A stretch of DNA of 38,429 bases, taken from positions 1-38,429 of IMG/VR virus record IMGVR_UViG_3300034064_000796; one strand, given 5' to 3'. Made by a program: the position numbers and the translations under genes. Below, piece after piece: positions 1 to 9,317 of this stretch. Each line of letters starts with the position of its first letter. Position 1 is the first letter of the stretch. This DNA is from a virus. The notes beneath the pieces are model-generated. The model saw only the letters and a list, made by a program, of their open reading frames with translations, was not told the origin of the DNA and did no database searches.

Positions 1-632
1 TCTTCATCAAGATATTGAATAGAAAAGTTATAAGAACCTGGGGCCAAAGTCCCTGCTCCATCTACAACTGTGATATCATCTACAATTGGAATCTTTTTGT
101 AAGTCTTGAATAAATTAAATTTAGAAATATCCCAATCCCCTGAAGGGTCTTGAAACTCTTCTTCTTTATCAAAAATAAATATTCTAGGTTTTGGGTCAAC
201 CCAATATATAACTCTTTCACATCCTCTTCTTAATCTAAAGGTAGCATCAATTTGTTGAGTAACCTTAAAACCTAATTTTTCTAACTGGTCATGGTCACTT
301 ACAGCAACAGAAGAATTACATTCTTTATCAACAATAATTATAGCAGAGTCTCCATTAGAGTGGGCTAAGAATATTGCATTATTTTCTTCACCTATGTAAC
401 ACTTACCTATAGGAATATATCCTGAAGGTAATAGTCCATCAACAGTTAAATCATAACACTCTTGGTTAGACTCTTCATTTGCAATAAAACCATAATCTCC
501 TTCTCTAGTTTCATTTACTCCTGTAAGAACAAATCTAGTTGTTCCTTCAGGTTGATTTACTAAAGAGGAATCTGTATTTAATCCTCCAGGAATGTTTACA
601 CTAACTCCTCCTTGTTGTTTTTCTTTAGCCAT
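1..632 (-). CDS. crAss-like gp44/muzzle-type tail protein (N-terminal part, cut by window edge)
   Basis: An open frame starts at an ATG at 630-632 (MAKEKQQGGVSVNIPGGLN) and runs without a stop to the left edge, so about 210 N-terminal residues are visible. The pattern of an early PGGLNTDSS segment, then TRFVLTGVNETREGDYGFIAN and a later RLRRGCERVIYWVDPKPR segment, matches what I recall of the large crAss-like tail protein that caps the tail barrel (muzzle, gp44 of phiCrAss001). That protein gates release of DNA and cargo proteins. The start lies 2 nt after the stop of the upstream ring-protein gene, which fits translational coupling in the late operon. The family call rests on remembered pattern and gene order. 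It could also be a paralogous tail-hub protein. Confidence 0.7.
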   Translation of the reverse strand, partial: MAKEKQQGGVSVNIPGGLNTDSSLVNQPEGTTRFVLTGVNETREGDYGFIANEESNQECYDLTVDGLLPSGYIPIGKCYIGEENNAIFLAHSNGDSAIIIVDKECNSSVAVSDHDQLEKLGFKVTQQIDATFRLRRGCERVIYWVDPKPRIFIFDKEEEFQDPSGDWDISKFNLFKTYKKIPIVDDITVVDGAGTLAPGSYNFSIQYLDE

Positions 633-634
633 AA

Positions 635-1651
635 TTATCTCATATAAGATGAGTTACCTGATGTATATCTATATTTATTTGTAAAGTTAGGATCATTAAA
701 GATTCTATCTTCTGCTTGTCCAAGTTTTCCAAAGAAACCATAGTATCTTTTTCTTCTTGGTAATAAGTAATTACTACCTTCCATAAGGTCTTCATACTCA
801 TCAGTTCCCCAAGGCATTTTAGCTTTGTTCTTAAACTGTTTGATATACTTTAACCATCTTGCTTCAGCTACTTGAGCTATTTGCATAGCACCTTCTCTGT
901 GATTCCAAGCTTCTCTTTCTTTAGTTTTCCAACCTAAGTAATAAGTAATAGCAGCCTTAGCAGATTCATCATCAGGAATCATAGGATAACCTGTTTCTTG
1001 ATCTACTCTTTGTCTTAAGTAAGCTACTGCTACATATCCTTCTTTAAAACTAAATCTAAGTTGGTCTCCAACAATAGTATATTCATCTGAAAGACTTGAA
1101 GTATTCTCACTATACAATCCTGCATTACATTCTGTCTGACAAACTAGACTATTAAAGAAACTATGATTAGCTAATCTAACAGGAGTAAATTTAGTTCTAT
1201 AAGCTTTAGAATGAACCCAACCTAAGTATTCATATTGTAAATCAAAATAAGGTCTGTAATAACCTATTTCTTGATCTCCAATTAATTCTCCTTGGCAATC
1301 TACAGCAACTAAATCATCTGTAAAACCTCCACAGCAAGAATCTGGAGAACTAATAGGTACTAACTCTTCAGCAATAACTTGTGGTGTACAAGATACAACA
1401 TCAGTAGGAGACCAAGCATTATTCTTGGCAACTTGAATAATATAATGTAATCCATTAGGTAATGCAGCTTGATAGTTTCTAACTTCAAGAAAGGCAATAC
1501 CTTCTTCAGAAGCAGAAGCCATTTGCATAAACCCTAATGCCTCTCCTATCCATTCTATAGCCTCATCTTCATTAAGTTCAACACCTCTGAAGTCTCTCAT
1601 ATATTTAGATAGGATAGTATCTACTGTAACATATTGAAATCTATCTTGCAT
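635..1651 (-). CDS. crAss-like ring / tail-stabilisation protein
   Basis: 338 residues, complete, starting MQDRFQYVTVDTILSKYMRDF. The segments ELNEDEAIEWIGEALGFM, LPNGLHYIIQVAKNN, LANHSFFNSLVC, LRFSFKEGYVAVAYLRQ and GYPMIPDDESAKAAITYYLG are typical of the conserved crAss-like portal-proximal ring protein, compared in the literature with P22 gp4-type tail stabilisation proteins. Its expected role is to extend the portal barrel and hold the tail. Cysteines cluster in SCCGGF and CQTECNAG. It lies directly upstream of the muzzle-like gene, which is the usual neighbourhood. I am confident that it is a conserved structural protein and less sure which ring it forms. Confidence 0.75.
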   Translation of the reverse strand: MQDRFQYVTVDTILSKYMRDFRGVELNEDEAIEWIGEALGFMQMASASEEGIAFLEVRNYQAALPNGLHYIIQVAKNNAWSPTDVVSCTPQVIAEELVPISSPDSCCGGFTDDLVAVDCQGELIGDQEIGYYRPYFDLQYEYLGWVHSKAYRTKFTPVRLANHSFFNSLVCQTECNAGLYSENTSSLSDEYTIVGDQLRFSFKEGYVAVAYLRQRVDQETGYPMIPDDESAKAAITYYLGWKTKEREAWNHREGAMQIAQVAEARWLKYIKQFKNKAKMPWGTDEYEDLMEGSNYLLPRRKRYYGFFGKLGQAEDRIFNDPNFTNKYRYTSGNSSYMR

Positions 1652-1665
1652 AATCTTTTATTTAT

Positions 1666-2682
1666 TTAAGGTACACAAATATAAGTACCATTTATATACA
1701 TTTTACTATTAGTAGTAAATATAACTGGAGTTCCTTGAATTAGTAAACTTTCAATTAAAGGTTTGGGAGTTGCTGTAGTTTCTTTTAACCAATGCAAATC
1801 TAACACTAAAGAATTAGGCAAATGATCAGCAACCATTTGTATATGTCCATTTAATTCATCAGGAGGTAAGGCTGTATTAACCCAAGACCATGCAGAAAAA
1901 TGATTTGCTGCTGTAGGTATAGGTAAAAATGGAAGTTCTGTTTTAAACTGTCCTGTCCCAAAATTAGTAACAGTAGACAAATCTATAACAATATTAAATG
2001 AAACCATTTGTCCAAACCTTACATAATAAGAATTATAGGTAGGATATGTTCCATTACTTCCTGTAAAAGTTAAACCTGTTGCTTGAAATACAGGAGACCA
2101 ACGAGTAGTAACTGGTCCAATAGTAGAAGCATCTACCCAAGTTGTATTATAATTAGAACCATTAACTTTTACTAAGACTTGTCCAGCAGTTCCTCCTATA
2201 GCAACTCCTGGTCCAACTGCTCCTTGTATTCCTTGGTCACCTTTGTCACCAGTATTTCCTGTGTCTCCTTTTATTCCCTGAATACCTTGTTGACCTTGTA
2301 TCCCCTGTATTCCTTGAATTCCTTGTATTCCTTGCAATCCTTGAGGTCCTTGTAGATCTCCTACATCATCCCAAGTATTAGTTATTGTATGCCATACATA
2401 TAAAGAGCCATCAGAAATAAGTAACCAAGCTTCTCCAGGATTTCCAGGAGCACTTCCAGCTCCAACTTGAAATGCTGCAAGATCAGGGTAAGAACCAAGC
2501 ACTGTTAAAGCTGCTCCTACTTCTCCTTGAATCCCTTGTGTACCCTGAATTCCCTGAGTTCCCTGAGGACCTTGGATTCCTTGTGGTCCTGGAGTAGTCT
2601 CTACTTCAGCCACCTTGTGATAAAGATCAACAATTCTTTGTTCAGCTTTACTTATTCTTGGTAATATCTGTCTTTCTTGCAT
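1666..2682 (-). CDS. collagen-like tail fibre/adhesin
   Basis: 338 residues. An N-terminal predicted coiled coil (residues 1-30, with AEQRIVDLYHKV) resembles the N terminus of the fibre protein at 8510-9313. Two collagen-like G-x-Q blocks follow (about residues 32-56 and 112-159), separated by a short domain (57-111, ending in VWHTITNTWDDVGDLQ) of a kind common in phage collagen fibres. The C-terminal ~150 residues look like a beta-sandwich tip, with YYVRFGQMVSFNIVI. The inferred arrangement is a trimeric fibre anchored by its N terminus with the tip contacting the cell. It sits between the BspA-like adhesin and the ring protein in the late operon. The receptor cannot be told from sequence. 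Confidence 0.75.
   Translation of the reverse strand: MQERQILPRISKAEQRIVDLYHKVAEVETTPGPQGIQGPQGTQGIQGTQGIQGEVGAALTVLGSYPDLAAFQVGAGSAPGNPGEAWLLISDGSLYVWHTITNTWDDVGDLQGPQGLQGIQGIQGIQGIQGQQGIQGIKGDTGNTGDKGDQGIQGAVGPGVAIGGTAGQVLVKVNGSNYNTTWVDASTIGPVTTRWSPVFQATGLTFTGSNGTYPTYNSYYVRFGQMVSFNIVIDLSTVTNFGTGQFKTELPFLPIPTAANHFSAWSWVNTALPPDELNGHIQMVADHLPNSLVLDLHWLKETTATPKPLIESLLIQGTPVIFTTNSKMYINGTYICVP
2265..2350 (-). repeat. 9-nt tandem repeats encoding GIQ collagen units
   Basis: On the + strand the text runs as near-identical 9-mers of the form ccttgaatt / ccttgtatt / ccttgcaat, which code in reverse for successive G-I-Q triplets of the collagen-like fibre. Because units are multiples of three, slippage here would lengthen or shorten the shaft without breaking the frame. 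Confidence 0.75.
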
Positions 2683-2688
2683 GGTTTA

Positions 2689-5600
2689 TCATGTTATTAT
2701 TGTTGTTATTCCTCCATCTGCTATTCTCCAATTATTTGGTGCTGCTTCTAGTTCTCCTCTTTTTATACTTGAGTTTGCTGTATACCTAGCTGATCCAAAA
2801 CTTATGTTTGTTGCAAGTGGCGATGATATATTTGGTTGTACACCATTTACTATCCATCCATTATATATTGCATCTAGGTTAGTTGATGAGAATGTGGCTG
2901 GTGTTTTGCCAGTCATAAAATTAGTAAAATTAGTTACTCCAAAAACATTCCACGAACCTATATTTTGGTTAAAATTAGTAACACTATAGGTGCTATTAGC
3001 AAACATACTAGACATATTAGTCACTTTACTCACATCCCAATTTTCAAGAGACTCATTAAAAGCAAAAGCACCCTGAAACATAGCACTCATATTAGTAACA
3101 TTACCAACATTCCAAGTTCCAATAGGTTGGTTAAAGGTACTAACTGGTGCATTGTCATTATAGAACATAAATGACATATTAGTTACCTTACTTGTATTCC
3201 ACATACTTATGTCTTGATTAAAATAACCATTTCGTAAAAACATTGAACTCATATTTATTGTTGTTACTGATGCATCTCCACCAATGTTCAATAAGTTTAA
3301 TGGTTGGTTGTATCTGCTTGCAGTAAACATACTTCCAAAATTATTAACTTTAGGCACATTCCAACCACTTATTGTCTGATTAAATGCATTATTATATGTA
3401 AACATACCAGTCATAGTAGTAACATTGCTAACATTCCAGTTACTAATATCTTGGTTAAAAGTAGTAAAACCAACATTAAAAAAGCCAGCAAACATATTAC
3501 TCATGTCAGTCACATTACTCACATTCCAATTTCCAATAGGTTGATTGAATAAGAAAGCTTGATAAAACATCTTACTCATAGTGGTAACATTACTTAAACT
3601 AGAAACATTTGGTGTAATTCTTTCCCATCCAGCAAGAGGTTGATTAAATGCTCTAGCATTATAAAACATAGAATCCATATTAGTCACCTTACTCACATTC
3701 CAAGAGTCAATAAGTCGATTAAAAGCAGTAGCACCATTAAACATATCAAACATACTAACTGATGTTGCAGTGGTATTTATATTCCAACCATTTATTCCTA
3801 TTGGTCTCGGTACTGGATTCTCTGGATTCTCTTGATTGTTGTCTCCATTATTAAAGGCAGTAGCACTAGCAAACATTTTTACAAATGCTGTTACTTTAGA
3901 TACGTTCCACTTACTAATATCTTGATTGAAATTAGGGGCAACCCAAAACATAGCAGTCATATCAACTGATGCTGCTCCAGTGTTTATGTTCCAATCTCCA
4001 ATATATTTATTAAAGTCTCTAGCACCTTGGAACATACCATAAAATGATGTCACCTTATTTACATTCCATAGATTAATATCTTGATTAAATGCTAAACTAT
4101 ATTGGAACATGGTACCCATATTAGTAATATTGCCCATTGTAGATACATTACCTGGTGTACTTCTTTCCCAATTGCCAATAGGTTGATTAAAGGCAGAAGC
4201 ATAAGCAAACATACTATTAGTACTAGTCGCCTTACTTACATTCCAACTACTAATATCTCTGTTGAAAACAGATGCACTAGCAAACATACTATTTAAACTA
4301 ACTGATGTTACACTTCCTCCTATATTCCAATTATTTATTTTAGATTTTGTAATATCATCTTCATTTCCATTATTAAATCTAGATGCTCCATTAAACATAC
4401 TTGTAAAATTATTAACTTTACTAACATCCCATGGTGTAGCCCCTGTTCCTAAATTAGAGTTAAATGCAGGAGCAGGAGAAAACATAGAATCCATATTAAT
4501 TGGACCTGTTATATTACCACCTATATTCCAAGGTAATTGATTTCCTACTCCATCTCCAAGTGCAAATCCATTATTAAAAGTATTACAACCGTAGAACATT
4601 TTATTAAAGGTTGTCACTTTAGATACATTAAATAATGATATGTTAGAGTTAAATGCAGGAGCACTTACAAACATACCAGCCATTGTAGTACAAGAAGATG
4701 TATCCCAATTTAATTGGTTTCCTGTTCCAACACCAGGATCAAATCCATTGTTGAATACTGTACAGCTATCAAACATGCTTGACATTATAGTCACGTTAGA
4801 TGTATTCCAATCACCTATATATCTATTGAATTTTTTACAAAGAATAAATGGATAGTTTAATGACACTGATGATGTTGTACTAAATCTCCAATCATTTAAT
4901 GGTGTACTATTATCCCCATTGTTAAATTCCCAACAATTATAAAACATTCCTTCAAAAGTAGTAACATTAGATACATTCCAACCACCTATACATTGATTAA
5001 ATAAAACACAACCATTAAACACAGCGCCCATAATAGTAACACCACTAGTATTCCATTCATTCATTCTACCAACAGTAGTAATTTTAGAACAATTTAAAAA
5101 TGTACCTGATAAACTAGTCACTCCAGTTAAATCAGGAACATCAGTTATTCCAGACATGGTCATATTAGAACATCCATTAAAAGAACCCTGCCCTATTTTT
5201 AATTTACCCCAACTAGATATAGACTTTATTTTTAGTCTATCATTAACAGATGTAGTACCCCCAAATGCAAAATTGAAATTATCTCCAAGTACCCTTACCG
5301 TATATTCTCCTGGTGTTGTATATGTGTGTATTCTATTTGCAACAACATTACTATTATTTGCAGTGCTATACTGACCATCACCCCAGTCTATCCATATTGA
5401 TTTTCCAACAGGGATACTAGTTATTGGTAGTTGTATTTGATTAGCAGCTGATGAACTTTGCAATATACTTAACTTTACATTTCCAACAAAACCTACTGGT
5501 GTAATTCTGAAATTAGCTGGAAGGGTTGTTGTTGTTGTTAAATTTATTGTGGTGCTAAGATTGTTAGTAGACACTGTAACACTAGGTGCATCCCCGAAGT

Positions 5601-5898
5601 TAATTATAACCTCACCTGTTGAGCCTGCAGAAAATGTACATATTATTTGCCAACTCTGCCCCGCAGTCATAGCCATGCCAAATAGTAATGGATTTGAACC
5701 TGATGCATTATGAGTGTATCCAGCATTGTTTAGAGTTGTTCCACCCCCAGGTCCAAGTGCCCAATCAGAAGGTACTGGTGCTGACGCTCCTCTAGCTGCT
5801 TGGTCACCTCCTCCAGTACTAGTAGTATCTGTCTTCCAAACAGATTGAAAGGGAGCTGCTTTTTTTGTTCCGTATATTTGGAATGCTAAGTTATTCAT
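2689..5898 (-). CDS. BspA-like leucine-rich-repeat (DUF285) virion adhesin with PKD-like domain
   Basis: 1069 residues. Residues 1-150 are a non-repetitive head. Residues about 168-206 form a PKD-like segment with WGDG and HTYTTPGEYTV. From about 225 to 1010 there are roughly 23-25 repeats of the DUF285/BspA type, consensus FNQxIxxWNVSxVTxMxxMFxxAxxFN, followed by a C-terminal cap (PNNWRIADGG). BspA-like repeats are known from surface proteins of Bacteroidota, Mollicutes and protists, where they mediate binding. I see no cleavable signal peptide. Given its place among fibre genes it is most likely a virion adhesin rather than a secreted protein. It starts 3 nt after the preceding fibre's stop. 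Capture from a bacterial surface protein is plausible. Confidence 0.8.
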   Translation of the reverse strand: MNNLAFQIYGTKKAAPFQSVWKTDTTSTGGGDQAARGASAPVPSDWALGPGGGTTLNNAGYTHNASGSNPLLFGMAMTAGQSWQIICTFSAGSTGEVIINFGDAPSVTVSTNNLSTTINLTTTTTLPANFRITPVGFVGNVKLSILQSSSAANQIQLPITSIPVGKSIWIDWGDGQYSTANNSNVVANRIHTYTTPGEYTVRVLGDNFNFAFGGTTSVNDRLKIKSISSWGKLKIGQGSFNGCSNMTMSGITDVPDLTGVTSLSGTFLNCSKITTVGRMNEWNTSGVTIMGAVFNGCVLFNQCIGGWNVSNVTTFEGMFYNCWEFNNGDNSTPLNDWRFSTTSSVSLNYPFILCKKFNRYIGDWNTSNVTIMSSMFDSCTVFNNGFDPGVGTGNQLNWDTSSCTTMAGMFVSAPAFNSNISLFNVSKVTTFNKMFYGCNTFNNGFALGDGVGNQLPWNIGGNITGPINMDSMFSPAPAFNSNLGTGATPWDVSKVNNFTSMFNGASRFNNGNEDDITKSKINNWNIGGSVTSVSLNSMFASASVFNRDISSWNVSKATSTNSMFAYASAFNQPIGNWERSTPGNVSTMGNITNMGTMFQYSLAFNQDINLWNVNKVTSFYGMFQGARDFNKYIGDWNINTGAASVDMTAMFWVAPNFNQDISKWNVSKVTAFVKMFASATAFNNGDNNQENPENPVPRPIGINGWNINTTATSVSMFDMFNGATAFNRLIDSWNVSKVTNMDSMFYNARAFNQPLAGWERITPNVSSLSNVTTMSKMFYQAFLFNQPIGNWNVSNVTDMSNMFAGFFNVGFTTFNQDISNWNVSNVTTMTGMFTYNNAFNQTISGWNVPKVNNFGSMFTASRYNQPLNLLNIGGDASVTTINMSSMFLRNGYFNQDISMWNTSKVTNMSFMFYNDNAPVSTFNQPIGTWNVGNVTNMSAMFQGAFAFNESLENWDVSKVTNMSSMFANSTYSVTNFNQNIGSWNVFGVTNFTNFMTGKTPATFSSTNLDAIYNGWIVNGVQPNISSPLATNISFGSARYTANSSIKRGELEAAPNNWRIADGGITTIIT
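2868..5223 (-). repeat. ~25 tandem BspA/DUF285 repeats (~24-32 codons each)
   Basis: The coding sequence repeats a unit ending in MF-x4-6-FN, with the core WNVSKVTNMSSMF recurring almost unchanged. Neighbouring units tend to alternate between a QPIGxWN form and a QDISxWN form, giving a two-unit higher-order period over much of the array. Longer variants with an inserted NIGG or WERSTPG segment recur at intervals. Boundaries are approximate. Confidence 0.8.
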
Positions 5899-5900
5899 AA

Positions 5901-8498
5901 TTATAGGTTTCCTGTTGCTATGAATGTGTTTGGTAATATCATTCTCTTTAATGTAAAACTTAATTGTGGTGGTAGTACATTATTTCCAGTAGGGTTTGGT
6001 GCATTGTTTAATGTATTACCTGTAGAAACAACTGTTAATGTTACACCAGCCAAAGTAACAAATGTACACTCAAATCCAGCTACAAGTCCTGTTGGTATTG
6101 TTAGTGTTGCAGATGCTGTAAATATGATTACACTTCCACTATCTGCATTTACTAGTGGGTAGTTCCCTGACTTTTCTGATACTACTCTATCATTTAATAC
6201 TGTTTCAAAAAGAAAAGTTGTATAGTTGTAATTTTTAGTAACAGTACTAGAAGGAATTGCTACATTTATATTTTGAAAATATAAAGCAGAACTAGAATCT
6301 GAACGTATTATCCCACCATTTGTACTTTCAGATATTCTTATTTGTTTTGTAGAAAGAACTACATTATCTACAGTCTGAGTTTGTACAAAATAATTATGGT
6401 AGTTTACATTTGTAAATTTTGAACTAAATAATTTAAAAAGATCATAACTTGTCTCAGTATTTGACGCTGAACTAGCATAAACAAATAATCCTCCTCCTGA
6501 AATAGTAGAATTATTTAATTGTATACTGGCTACTCCACATCCAATTAAACAGTTTTTAAGAGTTGACATTTGACTATCTAGAGTCAACCATCTAACTGCA
6601 GTATTAGATGGAGCAGGACCCATTCCAGTAAATGTAACAGCATAAGGTAAAGAACCTATTATTGTGTTCGTAATACTTACCTGAAGTAAACCTAAATATA
6701 AATAACTTAATGCATTTATATTTGATAAACTTATATCAGTACCAAACATCTCTACTTTATCAAGTAAAACTACATTATTAAGATTTGTTCCTGAACATTT
6801 AATATTAGGGTATCCAAAAAAAGTACTATTAAAAAATTTTATGTCATTACCTACCTTTAGATTTCCTTTTTGAGTAGCATCTGTGTTTATAAATATTGTA
6901 TTTTCTAAATTATCTATTATACAATTTTCTACTTCAACAGGTTTTAAAAATGAATCTAATTCAAATATTGTATAATCTTTAAATTTTACAATACCTTCTA
7001 TAGAATTTAATCCTCCAGTTCCATCTATTACTATTGGAAAAGAGGTTGCAGAACCTGTAATTCCAGCAGTCAAACTAGTAGCTTCAATTGTTCTACAAAT
7101 GTACATATATGAAGTACTATTAACATTTAATAGTTCACTTGTATAAAGATACTTACTTTGAAATGCTAGATATGTATTTGTGTTTGGAAGATCTATATTA
7201 AGTAATTTTTTTCTGTAGTCAGAAGTCTCTGTAGCTACAGGAACCATCCATCTTCTGTATCTTTGAACTCTCCAATCTTTATCAATATCTATATCAATGT
7301 CTTTATTGAATCTTCTTTTTATAAAACCATTTCTTGTTCCAATTTGTTCTTTATTGTCATTATAAACAATATTAGAAGTAAAGTCATAAATTAACTCATC
7401 ATTTATATAAGTTAAACTATAACAATTTTCATAAAAAGAATTTGTACTTTTTGCTTTTAATACTATACTTTCAACAGGAGGAGTGAAGTTTTCACTACCA
7501 CTTAAATCTCCATATGGAGTACCATCATGTACATCAGTATTTAATACTCCTCCTGGTTTTAGTATTACTTTATTATAAGCATCGTATACAGTTGCATTAT
7601 TTAAATCTGTACGAGTAGCAAATCTTGCATATGAATAGGATATTTCTACTCCTATAATACTTGGATCCCAGTTCATACCATTAGCAAATCTGTAGTAATA
7701 GTTAAATTGTTGTTCACTAACTGTTGTAGTATTCCCTACTACTAATCCTCCTGTATATGTTGGAGGTAAGTATTCTATAGTTACAACAGTCCCTACATTT
7801 AAGTCATAAGCATTGTCATCATCAAAAACTAAAAAATTAGAAATTTTAGATGTAACTATTTTAAATACTTTTTTTGCAGAAGTATTACTTTCATCTATAC
7901 AATACTTGTGTTGATAATCAGTAATAGCATAGTATCTTTCAGGAAGTAATGCATTGTCATTAATTTTTTGAACATACTCTGCATAAGTTCCACTTTCAAT
8001 CCTATCTACATATTGTTTTGTAGCAGCACCTAAAGCAGTAGAAGGGTCTTGGTTTAGTATTAGGTCACCAAACATTGTATCACCAGCTTTGTTAATTGGT
8101 GTATATCCTAAGTCTGTTCCTCCTCCACCACCTGTGCCAGCAGGACCTTGAGGTCCAGTAGGGCCCTGTTCTCCTTGTATACCTTGTGCACCTTGAGAAG
8201 CAAGTAATGCCCAATGTGTTGTATCTAAGTCTGGAGTTGTAGTTCCTGATGTAGCCAATATACAAAACCAAGAAGCTCCATCATATCCCACAGCATCATC
8301 TGCAACATAAGATGTCTCTGAAACCCAAGAACCTTGCCATTCTAATCCAGCAGGACCTACAGCACCTGCTATTCCTGGGATACCTTGTACTCCTTGAGGA
8401 CCTATTGGGCCTTGAGGTCCTTCATTGCCCTCTGAACAACATAGACCTCTTACTTTTCTTTCTACAGATGTTACTCTTTCTTGTATTGACTTTGCCAT
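5901..8498 (-). CDS. large tail fibre with collagen-like and CBM5/12-like segments
   Basis: 865 residues from ATG 8496-8498 (MAKSIQERVTSVERKVRGLC). A longer reading from 8552 would use TTG and overlap the upstream gene, so I prefer the ATG. Order: a short N-terminal coiled coil (1-20), a collagen-like block (26-51), a CBM5/12-like segment (about 54-99: WQGSWVSETSYVADDAVGY ... WFC ... HWALL), a second collagen-like block (102-122), a GAATKQYVD fibre motif (around 165), then a long beta-rich region, probably a beta-helix, with many Asn/Thr/Ile turns, and a C-terminal capping domain. The aromatic CBM-like segment suggests polysaccharide contact. It lies between two other fibre genes. The function as receptor-binding fibre is inferred from architecture only. 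Confidence 0.75.
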   Translation of the reverse strand: MAKSIQERVTSVERKVRGLCCSEGNEGPQGPIGPQGVQGIPGIAGAVGPAGLEWQGSWVSETSYVADDAVGYDGASWFCILATSGTTTPDLDTTHWALLASQGAQGIQGEQGPTGPQGPAGTGGGGGTDLGYTPINKAGDTMFGDLILNQDPSTALGAATKQYVDRIESGTYAEYVQKINDNALLPERYYAITDYQHKYCIDESNTSAKKVFKIVTSKISNFLVFDDDNAYDLNVGTVVTIEYLPPTYTGGLVVGNTTTVSEQQFNYYYRFANGMNWDPSIIGVEISYSYARFATRTDLNNATVYDAYNKVILKPGGVLNTDVHDGTPYGDLSGSENFTPPVESIVLKAKSTNSFYENCYSLTYINDELIYDFTSNIVYNDNKEQIGTRNGFIKRRFNKDIDIDIDKDWRVQRYRRWMVPVATETSDYRKKLLNIDLPNTNTYLAFQSKYLYTSELLNVNSTSYMYICRTIEATSLTAGITGSATSFPIVIDGTGGLNSIEGIVKFKDYTIFELDSFLKPVEVENCIIDNLENTIFINTDATQKGNLKVGNDIKFFNSTFFGYPNIKCSGTNLNNVVLLDKVEMFGTDISLSNINALSYLYLGLLQVSITNTIIGSLPYAVTFTGMGPAPSNTAVRWLTLDSQMSTLKNCLIGCGVASIQLNNSTISGGGLFVYASSASNTETSYDLFKLFSSKFTNVNYHNYFVQTQTVDNVVLSTKQIRISESTNGGIIRSDSSSALYFQNINVAIPSSTVTKNYNYTTFLFETVLNDRVVSEKSGNYPLVNADSGSVIIFTASATLTIPTGLVAGFECTFVTLAGVTLTVVSTGNTLNNAPNPTGNNVLPPQLSFTLKRMILPNTFIATGNL

Positions 8499-8509
8499 CT
8501 TATTATTAT

Positions 8510-9313
8510 TTAATTGTATACTCTTATTTCTATTGATACTGGATAAACCCAATCATTTTCAGAAGCACCACTATCAGTAGTTTGGATTAAACTTACTCTT
8601 GTTGAAGATATTCTAGAAGCTGCTAGAACTACTCCAAAAGATCCAGTGGGTTGCACTTGTACAAAAACAGCAGTTTTATCTGCAGTAAATAACCCTGATG
8701 AGTCTATATTATATATACCAATACCATCATAACTAAGTGTAATTGTACCTAGTGTATTTTCTAAAACAATTGGAGGTTCTACAGAAGCACCTGTTCTTTT
8801 TAATAAAGCTGTATACACTTTATATGGTCTTGAATCTACAGGTACTTGCAATTCCCAAACAGCATTTTCTTCTGTATTATCAGTACATACATAAATATCC
8901 CCATTGTCTAATATCCATCTACTACTAGATACAAATCCTCTAGTAATATCATCATTAACTCCTGGAGTAAGTGTAAAGTTATGACTCACTTCTCTAATAG
9001 TAAATCCGTCTTGTTGCATAACATACTGTCTTCCTGCTTCCCATTTTAATTCGTAGTCTATAGAACATACTTGAGCAATACCACCATTACCACCAGTTTC
9101 ACTATTAGTAGTTCCTTTTTGTAATCTTGAGCCATTATCAAAAAGAATTTTAGCTCCATCATTAAACTCTACATTATTTGTAGTTGTACTACCTTGAGTT
9201 GTAACTGCTTGTAAGTCTCCTGCTGAAGATATATTTATGTTTTTTATTTTAGAATAGAGGTCTACTACTCTTTGTTCTAAATTTTTAATTGCATAAAGAA
9301 TTTGATTGTTCAT
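8510..9313 (-). CDS. tail fibre / virion adhesin
   Basis: 267 residues. The N terminus (MNNQILYAIKNLEQRVVDLYSKI) is a predicted coiled coil closely resembling that of the collagen-like fibre at 1666-2682. Then comes a Gly/Asn/Thr-rich beta segment (DLQAVTTQGSTTTNNVEF) of a kind common in fibres built on repeated shafts, followed by a beta-rich body with no domain I can name and a C terminus ending in VSIEIRVYN. It is the first of four consecutive fibre/adhesin genes. The inferred role is a short trimeric fibre or baseplate spike. Confidence 0.6.
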   Translation of the reverse strand: MNNQILYAIKNLEQRVVDLYSKIKNINISSAGDLQAVTTQGSTTTNNVEFNDGAKILFDNGSRLQKGTTNSETGGNGGIAQVCSIDYELKWEAGRQYVMQQDGFTIREVSHNFTLTPGVNDDITRGFVSSSRWILDNGDIYVCTDNTEENAVWELQVPVDSRPYKVYTALLKRTGASVEPPIVLENTLGTITLSYDGIGIYNIDSSGLFTADKTAVFVQVQPTGSFGVVLAASRISSTRVSLIQTTDSGASENDWVYPVSIEIRVYN

Positions 9314-9317
9314 GATA

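Noticed and set aside
2681-5374. Several open frames of 60-100 codons on the + strand opposite the BspA-like gene
   Set aside because: They follow from the low-complexity repeat composition of the antisense gene, have no consistent start context and share repetitive His/Asn/Ile-rich translations. Shadows, not genes.
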